A stretch of 64,000 nucleotides of DNA from Streptomyces djakartensis. Lineage in GTDB: Bacteria; Actinomycetota; Actinomycetes; Streptomycetales; Streptomycetaceae. Positions 9,125-16,081 of this stretch are shown here, piece by piece; within the stretch, counting starts at the first letter, position 1; each line of letters begins with the position of its first letter. Both the position numbers and the translations under genes were made by a program. The stretch is from positions 372,001 to 436,000 of the forward strand of contig NZ_BMWE01000001.1 in NCBI RefSeq assembly GCF_014651075.1. Direction: 5' to 3'. Under the pieces are notes generated by a model. It searched no databases, was not told the DNA's origin, and was given only the letters and a program-made list of their open reading frames with translations.

Positions 9125-10480
9125 ATGACTCAGCAGGGGGTGCGCTGGACCACGGACCAGGTGCTGGCACTGGCGCCTGACGCCGCATCACGCAAAGCGG
9201 GCAGCAAACTCGGCACGGCGGGGCCGTGGACCGAGGCGGGCAGTTCCGACGAGGGGACGGTGTGGGGGCTGTGCAAGGGCAGCGGAAGCAAGCCGTATCA
9301 GACGGTCGTCGACATCGCGGACGCCTCCGGGCCCGCGTACAAGTGCAGTTGTCCGAGCCGCAAGTTCCCGTGCAAGCACGCTCTCGGGCTGCTGCTGCTC
9401 TGGGCGGGCGGCGGCGGGGCGGTGCCGGAGGGCAAGGCACCGGAGTGGGCCGCGCAGTGGACAGCGGGCCGGCGCGAGCGCGCCGGGGTGAAGAGGGCCG
9501 GGGGCAGCCCGGGGTCGCCGTCCGGGTCCGCTGATCCGGAGGCGGCGCGGCGCCGGGCGGAGCGCCGGGCCGAGCGGGTCACGGCGGGTGCGGTGGAGCT
9601 GGAGCAGCGCCTGGCCGACCTGGTGCGCGGCGGTCTGGCGACGGCGGAGCAGTCCGGCTACGGCCTCTGGGAGGAGACGGCTGCCCGGATGGTCGACGCC
9701 CAGGCGCAGGGTCTTGCCGGCCGGGTCCGGGAGTTGGGGGTCATCCCGTCCACGGGGCCGGGCTGGCCGGTGCGGCTGCTGGAGGAGTGCGCGTTGCTGC
9801 ATCTGCTCGGCCAGGGCTGGCTGCGCCGCGAGCGGCTGCCGGCCGGGCTCGCCGCCACGGTCCGTTCGCGGATCGGTCTGCCGGCCTCCGCGGACGGGCC
9901 GCCGGTCCGGGACCGCTGGCTGGTGCTCGCCCAGTACGACACGGCGGACGCGCGCCTGACGACCCGCCGGATCTGGCTGTACGGCGCCGGCACACGGCGC
10001 ACGGTGCTGCTCCTCTCCTACGGTGTGGCCGGCCGCGCCCCGGAGCCGGCGCTGCCGGTGGGGCTGACCCTGGAGGCCGAGGTGTGCTCCTATCCGGGCG
10101 CGGGGCAGCCGCGGGTGGCCCTGGGCGAACGGTTCGCCCCGCCCGCGCCGGCGCGGATCCGTCCGCAGGGGGTGACGACGTCCCGGGCGGCGGCTCGTTA
10201 CGGCGACGCCCTGCGCGACGATCCGTGGCTGGAGTCCGTCCCGGTGACGCTGGACCGGGTCATCCCCACCCCCGACCGCGACTCGTGGCAACTGGCGGAC
10301 GCCGACGAGGACGCGGCCTTGCCGCTCACTCCCGCCGCGCGCTCCCGGCCCGGCCTGTGGAGGCTCGTCGCCCTGTCGGGCGGCGCCCCGGTCAGAGTCT
10401 TCGGCGAATGCGGCCACCAGGGTTTCAGCCCGCTGACGGCCTGGCCCGACGGCCCGGGCGAGGCGGTGGCGTTGTGCTGA
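9125..10480 (+). CDS. SWIM zinc finger family protein
   Basis: A 451-residue protein with a SWIM zinc-binding motif CxCx6CxH at C74, C76, C83 and H85. SWIM domains bind DNA or proteins and occur in DNA-repair and MoxR-associated proteins. The ATG at 9125 is chosen because the -10 element ends 7 bp upstream and no ribosome binding site is visible, consistent with leaderless translation. The long linker after the finger (about residues 120-165) is Arg/Ala-rich. DUF5691 follows 130 bp downstream, and the divergent MoxR-VWA operon shares the promoter region, so the five products probably work together, likely in a DNA-damage context. Confidence 0.9.
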   Translation: MTQQGVRWTTDQVLALAPDAASRKAGSKLGTAGPWTEAGSSDEGTVWGLCKGSGSKPYQTVVDIADASGPAYKCSCPSRKFPCKHALGLLLLWAGGGGAVPEGKAPEWAAQWTAGRRERAGVKRAGGSPGSPSGSADPEAARRRAERRAERVTAGAVELEQRLADLVRGGLATAEQSGYGLWEETAARMVDAQAQGLAGRVRELGVIPSTGPGWPVRLLEECALLHLLGQGWLRRERLPAGLAATVRSRIGLPASADGPPVRDRWLVLAQYDTADARLTTRRIWLYGAGTRRTVLLLSYGVAGRAPEPALPVGLTLEAEVCSYPGAGQPRVALGERFAPPAPARIRPQGVTTSRAAARYGDALRDDPWLESVPVTLDRVIPTPDRDSWQLADADEDAALPLTPAARSRPGLWRLVALSGGAPVRVFGECGHQGFSPLTAWPDGPGEAVALC

Positions 10481-10610
10481 GGCGACGGCGCTCCCGCGTC
10501 TTCGGCCCGGCTCACCCTGCTCACGAATCCGCGCATTCTTCAGGCAACACGGGACAACCGATCAGGGTGAGTCTTCAACCACCCACGGGCGTCCCACGGA
10601 AAGGACCCGC

Positions 10611-12233
10611 ATGAACAGGACTTCCGCTCCTGTAGGCGCGCCCGCCGCGGGCGCCTGGGAGGGACTGGTCACCACGGCGCTGCTGGGCACGGACCGGCGC
10701 AGCACGCCGGGCGCCGGACCGGGGCCCGAGGCGCCGGTGGCCCTGCTGGACGCGGCGGCCGTGGAGACCGTACGACGACGGGCCGGCCTGCGCCCGGCGC
10801 GGGCGGCGGAGCGTCCGCGACCGGCCCCGGAGGACCCCCGTCCACCGCTGCCGCCGGCGGCCGCCCGCAGACTGGCGATGCTGCTGGCCGACCGTCCCGG
10901 CGTGTCCGGGGGCGGACGCCGCGGGGCCGCGCCCGACCTGATGGAGTTGCTGCCGCAGTGGCTCGCTGCGGCGAACGCACGGGGTTTCGCGCCGCCCCCG
11001 CAGGTGCTGCCCGCGCTGCTGGACGCGGCCCGGGGCCGTACCGACCTGCGCCCGCCGGTGCTGGAGTTCGCTGGGCCACGGGCGCTGTGGCTGGCGCGGC
11101 TGAACCCCGACTGGCGGTTCGCCCTGCGCTCGGCTCCGGGCGGCGGAGCGGCCCTGCCGCACCTCGAGGACGACGACACGGTCCGGCGGTTGTGGCAGGA
11201 AGGCCTGTTCGCCGAACGGGTCGCCCTCCTGTCCGCCCTGCGCTCCCGCCAACCGTCCGCCGCACGGGACCTGCTGGCGACGACGTGGGCGACGGAACGG
11301 GCCGAGGACCGGCTGATGTTCCTCGACTCCCTGCGCTCGGGCCTGGGCCCGGAGGACGAGGCGTTCCTGGAACAGGCCCTGGCCGACCGCAGCCGCAACG
11401 TCCGGGCGACGGCGGCGGAACTCCTGTCGGCGCTGCCCGGTTCGGCGCTCGCCGGGCGGATGGCGGTCAGGGCCGAGGCGTGCGTGGCGGTCGACCGCAC
11501 ACAGAGCACGCCGGCCATCGCCGTCGAGGCGCCGCACGAGTGCGATCCGGGCATGGAGCGCGACGGTGTCGTGGCGAAGGCGCCCGCGGGCCGGGGCGAG
11601 CGGTCCTGGTGGTTCGGCCAGTTGGTGGAGGCGGCACCGCTCGCGACGTGGTCACGACGGCTGGGCGGGCGGACGCCCCGCGAGATCGTGGCGCGGCCGG
11701 TGGCGGACGGCTGGCAGGGCGAACTGCACGCGGCGTGGTGCCGGGCCGCGGTGCGTCAGCAGGACGCCGAGTGGTCGCGGGCGCTGCTGGGAGAGCCGTC
11801 GGCGCCGGAGGCGGGCGGTCCGGGCGCGGTGTCCCTGGCCGAACGCGCCAAGCTGCTCGGCACACTGCACGCCGATGAGCGGGCCGAGTGGGTCGCCGGT
11901 TTCATAGCGACGCACGGCTTGTCCGAGGCATTCCAGCTGCTCGGGGTGTGCGCGGTGCCGTGGGCGGCGCCGCTCGGCCGGGCGGTGGTGGACGCTCTCA
12001 ACATCGCTCGGGACGCGGGGAGTTATCCATGGAGTTTCAGCGGAGTCATGGGCCTGGCCGAGCGCTGCCTCGACCCGTCCGAGGCCGGCCGTCTCGACGC
12101 GCTGCTGGCCGTACCGGACGAACCGGAGAGCGCGTCGCCCGGCGCCGGCGGCTACTGGGCGGAGTCCTTCCAGCGCCTGGCCACGACGCTGCGCCTGCGC
12201 GCGGCGATGGCCGAGGAGCTGGGAGCGCCGTAG
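10611..12233 (+). CDS. DUF5691 family protein
   Basis: A 540-residue protein of the family that usually sits beside SWIM-domain, MoxR, DUF5682 and VWA genes. The N-terminus has WEGLVTTALLGTDRR, and the middle contains DRSRNVRATAAELLSALPGS, which resembles a HEAT-like helical repeat segment. The ATG at 10611 has AAAGGA 5 nt upstream. The 130-bp gap after the SWIM gene shows no strong hairpin, so read-through is plausible. No catalytic motif is visible. It converges on icmB. Confidence 0.8.
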   Translation: MNRTSAPVGAPAAGAWEGLVTTALLGTDRRSTPGAGPGPEAPVALLDAAAVETVRRRAGLRPARAAERPRPAPEDPRPPLPPAAARRLAMLLADRPGVSGGGRRGAAPDLMELLPQWLAAANARGFAPPPQVLPALLDAARGRTDLRPPVLEFAGPRALWLARLNPDWRFALRSAPGGGAALPHLEDDDTVRRLWQEGLFAERVALLSALRSRQPSAARDLLATTWATERAEDRLMFLDSLRSGLGPEDEAFLEQALADRSRNVRATAAELLSALPGSALAGRMAVRAEACVAVDRTQSTPAIAVEAPHECDPGMERDGVVAKAPAGRGERSWWFGQLVEAAPLATWSRRLGGRTPREIVARPVADGWQGELHAAWCRAAVRQQDAEWSRALLGEPSAPEAGGPGAVSLAERAKLLGTLHADERAEWVAGFIATHGLSEAFQLLGVCAVPWAAPLGRAVVDALNIARDAGSYPWSFSGVMGLAERCLDPSEAGRLDALLAVPDEPESASPGAGGYWAESFQRLATTLRLRAAMAEELGAP

Positions 12234-12360
12234 TCCCGGCCGGTGCCTCGACCGACGTCCGCACCGTGGTGAGGGACGCGGCGAGGTCCCGGGCTCACGC
12301 CGGCCGCCCTCCGGCGGCGACGAAGGTCACGGCGCGCCCGCGCCCGCGCCCGCACCCAGG

Positions 12361-12378
12361 CCTATGCCTATGCCTATG
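12361..12378. repeat. hexamer tandem repeat (CCTATG)x3 at the icmB stop codon
   Basis: Three tandem CCTATG copies overlap the end of icmB; the icmB TAG stop (12374-12376) comes from the repeat. A short CG-rich run of CGCCCG units lies just upstream on the plus strand. Variation in copy number would not change the protein because each unit carries a stop. Confidence 0.8.
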
Positions 12379-12790
12379 CCTGAGCCGGCTGGCGTGCGTT
12401 CGCTCGGACCCAGTCCACGATCGACGCCGTCGTCGCGCCGGGCGTGAAGATCTCCGCGACGCCCTTCTCCTTCAGCAGGGGGATGTCCGCCTCGGGGATG
12501 ATTCCGCCGCCGAAGACCAGGATGTCCTCCGCGTCACGCTCCCTGAGCAGGTCGATCACCGCCGCGAAGAGCGTGTTGTGCGCGCCGGAGAGGATGGACA
12601 GCCCGATCGCGTCGGCGTCCTCCTGAAGCGCGGTGTCGACGATCTGTTCGGGAGTCTGGTGGAGTCCGGTGTAGATGACCTCCATACCGGCGTCGCGCAG
12701 GGCCCGCGCGATCACCTTGGCCCCGCGATCGTGACCGTCGAGCCCCGGCTTGGCCACCACCACGCGGATCGGACCGGCTGCCACACCCAT
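12374..12790 (-). CDS. icmB: isobutyryl-CoA mutase small subunit, cobalamin-binding
   Basis: A 138-residue stand-alone B12-binding protein. The DxHxxG motif is D18-G-H20-D-R-G23, and H20 is the lower axial cobalt ligand. [10 protein letters not shown] and [10 protein letters not shown] complete the cobalamin fold. In Streptomyces, IcmB pairs with the separately encoded large subunit IcmA to interconvert isobutyryl-CoA and n-butyryl-CoA, feeding polyketide precursor supply. The ATG at 12790 has GGAGG 5 nt upstream. The large subunit is not in the window. The longer reading to 13102 lacks a ribosome binding site. Another mutase small subunit is the only real alternative. Confidence 0.88.
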   Translation of the reverse strand: MGVAAGPIRVVVAKPGLDGHDRGAKVIARALRDAGMEVIYTGLHQTPEQIVDTALQEDADAIGLSILSGAHNTLFAAVIDLLRERDAEDILVFGGGIIPEADIPLLKEKGVAEIFTPGATTASIVDWVRANARQPAQA

Positions 12791-13377
12791 CACTGCCTCC
12801 ATGAAGCGACTACATCCATCCGTATCGACAAGTACCGCACACATCGCGCGCGCCGTACACGCCGCACCGCACGGACACGGCGCCACAAACCGTCCGGGCA
12901 AGTGAACGAACGTTATCTCCAGCATCCCGTACCCGGCAGTTTCGCAGCGTGGAGCGAGGGGGAAATCACACGGTGGGACACGTTCGCCGCGCACCGTTCC
13001 GAGCTCTCGCGGCCTGAGCGCCGCACTCTCGCGCGGCACTCGGGCCGCGGCGGAACCAAGCGCAAGGGGAGCCGCGACGAGGTCGCCGTACCGCCGCTTC
13101 ACCCGTCAAGCACACCGGCGGCGCGGCTCTTCGGCGAGGGCACGCGGGACACGCAGGGCACGCACAGCACGCAGGGCAGGCACGGCGCACCAGCGGGGAG
13201 CTCGGTCGCTGCGACAGGGGACCCCGTCGCATCACTGGCGTCACACCCGCCCCACGCCGCGCCCCGTCCCCTCGGCTCACGCGGCTCGCGCGTTCCTCGC
13301 CGGCCGTCTTCGCAGCTGCTTTCCACGAGGGCACACGGGGGGCGACCGTCCTCCCGCGTGCCGACAGGAGGTCGGCC
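12791..13377. other. 587-bp intergenic region between icmB and the lipase gene
   Basis: Divergent promoter region without a convincing gene. It contains a CG-rich near-repeat at about 13140-13184 (ACGCAGGGCACGCACAGC-like units). Open frames through it have no ribosome binding site and are compositional. Promoters for both flanking genes presumably lie here but no clear -10/-35 pair could be fixed. Confidence 0.6.
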
Positions 13378-14241
13378 ATGAAGGTCACCGGGGTCGCTCT
13401 GCCCTTTCTTCCGTACTGCCGGCGCCTGCTGCCCAGCCGGCTGGCGGGACTCTCCGTGGCGCTGCTGAAGGCCACCGCCCTGGAGATCGCGATCCTGGCC
13501 GGGCATCTCCTCCTCTATCCCTCCGGCATCGCCCAGGAACGACGGGCCCCCGCCCCGGCCCTGCCCGCGGACGGCGCCGCTCAACTGCCCAGCGAGGCCA
13601 AGCCCCCGGTCGTCCTGCTGCACGGCTTCATCGACAACCGCTCGGTCTTCGTCCTGCTGCGCCGCAGCCTCGCCCAGCACGGCAGGCAGCAGATCGAGTC
13701 CCTCAACTACTCGCCTCTGACCCGCGACATACGCGTGGCGGCCGAGCTGTTCGGCCGGCACATCGAGGAGGTCTGCGAACGCACCGGCGCCGAGCGGGTG
13801 GACGTCGTGGGACACAGCCTCGGTGGCCTGATAGCGCGTTACTACGTGCAGCGGCTCGGCGGAGACGCCCGCGTCCGGACGCTGGTGACACTCGGCACGC
13901 CGCACTCCGGAACCCGAGTGGCGCCCCTGGCCGACGCGCACCCCATCGTGCGCCAGATGCGCCCCGGCTCACCGGTGCTCGAGGAGCTCACCCGGCCGGC
14001 GCCGGGCTGCCGCACGCACTTCGTGGGCTTCTGGAGCGACCTGGACACCGTGATGGATCCGGTGGAGACGGCCCGCATCGACCATCCCGATCTGACGGCC
14101 CAGAACGTGCACGTGACCGGCATCGGCCATCTCGCCCTGCCCGTACACCCCACCGTCGCCAACGGCATACGACAGATCCTCGACACGGCCCGCCCGGGCG
14201 AACCGTCCACCGGCCACGCCGACGGTCTGACCGTGGCCTGA
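13378..14241 (+). CDS. lipase / alpha/beta-hydrolase, probably membrane-attached
   Basis: A 287-residue alpha/beta hydrolase with the nucleophile elbow GHSLGG (Ser147) and an oxyanion-hole HGF at about 82-84. GTPHSGTRVAPLA is typical of triacylglycerol lipases. The probable catalytic His lies in GIGHLALPVH near the C-terminus. Residues about 20-48 are hydrophobic (LSVALLKATALEIAILAGHLLL), suggesting a signal anchor. AGGAGG lies 6 nt before the ATG. It is probably monocistronic, since the next gene has its own promoter. The substrate is unknown. Confidence 0.87.
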   Translation: MKVTGVALPFLPYCRRLLPSRLAGLSVALLKATALEIAILAGHLLLYPSGIAQERRAPAPALPADGAAQLPSEAKPPVVLLHGFIDNRSVFVLLRRSLAQHGRQQIESLNYSPLTRDIRVAAELFGRHIEEVCERTGAERVDVVGHSLGGLIARYYVQRLGGDARVRTLVTLGTPHSGTRVAPLADAHPIVRQMRPGSPVLEELTRPAPGCRTHFVGFWSDLDTVMDPVETARIDHPDLTAQNVHVTGIGHLALPVHPTVANGIRQILDTARPGEPSTGHADGLTVA

Positions 14242-14418
14242 AACCGGCCACTCCCCGGCCCGCCGACTCGGCCCGCCGACTCCTCATACAACCGACGCCC
14301 CGCGCCGCAGACCCATTCAGCCTCGAACAAACTTCGAACGCAAGGCCAAGCCCGCGCCCGCAGTCCGCCAAAACACGGCCGAATGCCCGTTTCCTGCGTG
14401 GGCGAAACCTGCCGAAGA

Positions 14419-14448
14419 TTGTCGCGCCCGCGTACCGCCGGGTACAGT
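14419..14448 (+). promoter_or_regulatory. housekeeping-type promoter of the M23 peptidase gene
   Basis: TTGTCG (14419-14424) and TACAGT (14443-14448), separated by 18 bp, resemble an HrdB-type promoter. The predicted transcript would start near 14455, leaving a leader of about 40 nt before the GTG. Confidence 0.5.
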
Positions 14449-14496
14449 CGCCGCACTGCTCTGGCAGCCCCTGTTGTCGAGGCGAAAGAGAAGTTG

Positions 14497-16032
14497 GTGA
14501 ACGACCGTCACCCGTCGGGGACCCTGCCCCCGGCTTCGGCTTCCGACGCCGACTCGGCGCACTATGCGCCGTACGGCACCCAGGAAGCCCAGTACGGCGA
14601 CCTCACCACGTACGGCGACTACGCCGCCACTGGTTTTGACACCACCGGCACCGACGGCGCCGGTTTTGGCCCCACCAGTCACGCCACCGCCACCTTCGCC
14701 GCCGACCCCCTCTTCGGTGATATGCCGGGCAGCGGCCACGACACAGGCACGTACGACACCGGCCACTGGCCCACCGGCACCCACGAGAACCCGCACTACG
14801 ACGCGTACGCGGCCCAGCACCACGCCGCCTACGACACCGGCGTGTACGACACGACGAGCTGGACGACCGGGCAGCCCCTCCCGGTCATCCCGCCGCAGGC
14901 CACCTCCCCGGACTCGACCGGGCAGTGGGACACCGGCGCCTGGCACCAGCCCGACCGGTCGGCCGATCCGGCCGACCGGACCCAGCAGTGGGAATGGGGC
15001 ACGCAGACCTTCGACACCGGCACCTACGACGCCACCCAGTGGAACGTCGACGGCGCCGCGGCACCGGCTCCCGAGGCGTACGAGCAGCACGCTGAAACCT
15101 TCGACCAGCACGAGACGGCGACGTTCGAGCAGGTCGCGTTCGACGAATCCACCGGGGCGGTTTACCACGAGCCCGGCACGGAGGACGGAGAGCCGGCCAC
15201 GACCGGCGAACCGGCCACCGCCGCCCCGCTCCTGGACGGCCAGGAGGAAACCGCCTCGGCCACGCCCACCCGGGCGGCCTCGCGCGCCGCGTCCCGTTCC
15301 CGTCGCCGCACGCCCCCCAAGCGCTCGGCGCTGATGACCATCGCGGTGCCCTCCGCGTGCGTGATGGGCGTCGCGGGAATCGCCGCCGCCTCCGTCGGCA
15401 GCCTCACCGAGGACAGCGCCGCCGAGGCGCAGACGACCGCGGCGGACGCCCAGCCGGTCAAACCGGCCGCCGCCAACAACAAGCTCGACACCCAGCTGCA
15501 GAGCCTCTCCGCGAGTGCCGACGACTTCGCGGACCGGGCCAGCCGAACGCAGGAGCGCATCGACCTCAAGGCCCAGCAGGCGGCCGAGCGGAAGCGCGCG
15601 GCGGAGGAGGCGGCCCGCAAGGAGCGGCTGCGTCCGAAGTTCGCCCTGCCGGTCGCCCGCCACGGACTCAGCGCGCAGTACGGCCAGTCCGGTATCAACT
15701 GGATGTCGCTGCACACCGGCATCGACTTCCCCGTGTCGTACGGCACGAGCGTGATGGCCGCGACCGACGGCACCGTCCGTACCCAGTGGAACAGCGCGTA
15801 CGGCAACATGCTGATCCTGACCGCGAAGGACGGCACGGAGACGTGGTACTGCCACCTCTCCACCTACACGGTCCCCTCCGGTACGACCGTGAAGGCCGGC
15901 GATCCGATCGCGCGCTCCGGAAACTCCGGCAACTCGACCGGCCCTCATCTGCACTTCGAGGTACGCCCGGCCGGCGGCTCGCCGATCGACCCGCTCCCGT
16001 GGCTGCTCAGCCACGGCATCGACCCGAGGTAA
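14497..16032 (+). CDS. M23 family metallopeptidase (LytM-type peptidoglycan hydrolase)
   Basis: A 511-residue protein in three parts. The first is a long low-complexity N-terminus rich in Thr/Gly/Asp/Tyr with DTGTYDT-type repeats (about 1-240). The second is a basic segment and transmembrane helix (SALMTIAVPSACVMGVAGIAAASVG) followed by a coiled coil (about 325-380). The third is a C-terminal M23 domain with the zinc motifs HTGIDF and HLHFE. These enzymes cut peptidoglycan cross-bridges. The GTG at 14497 is chosen; an adjacent TTG (14494) is possible and the ribosome binding site is weak. The N-terminal part would be cytoplasmic and the peptidase outside. Confidence 0.9.
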   Translation: MNDRHPSGTLPPASASDADSAHYAPYGTQEAQYGDLTTYGDYAATGFDTTGTDGAGFGPTSHATATFAADPLFGDMPGSGHDTGTYDTGHWPTGTHENPHYDAYAAQHHAAYDTGVYDTTSWTTGQPLPVIPPQATSPDSTGQWDTGAWHQPDRSADPADRTQQWEWGTQTFDTGTYDATQWNVDGAAAPAPEAYEQHAETFDQHETATFEQVAFDESTGAVYHEPGTEDGEPATTGEPATAAPLLDGQEETASATPTRAASRAASRSRRRTPPKRSALMTIAVPSACVMGVAGIAAASVGSLTEDSAAEAQTTAADAQPVKPAAANNKLDTQLQSLSASADDFADRASRTQERIDLKAQQAAERKRAAEEAARKERLRPKFALPVARHGLSAQYGQSGINWMSLHTGIDFPVSYGTSVMAATDGTVRTQWNSAYGNMLILTAKDGTETWYCHLSTYTVPSGTTVKAGDPIARSGNSGNSTGPHLHFEVRPAGGSPIDPLPWLLSHGIDPR

Positions 16033-16041
16033 CGCCACGGC

Positions 16042-16066
16042 GCCCCCGCTCGCGCGAGCGGGGGGC
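16042..16066. terminator. bidirectional terminator between M23 peptidase and pcrA
   Basis: CCCCCGCTCG pairs with CGAGCGGGGG across a very short loop, in the 49-bp gap between two convergent genes. Strong GC-rich hairpin without a T-run. Confidence 0.7.
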
Positions 16067-16081
16067 CGGCCGTCCTCCCGG

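Noticed and set aside
12966..13475. Cys-rich reading (CPACCACPACPACP) on the minus strand
   Set aside because: It comes from the GC-rich near-repeat around 13140-13184 and overlaps the lipase start. No ribosome binding site and no family match, so chance.
14242..14496. possible riboswitch upstream of the M23 peptidase
   Set aside because: Compared with the ydaO pattern at 18885; none of its conserved blocks is present. Only a vegetative-like promoter is seen.
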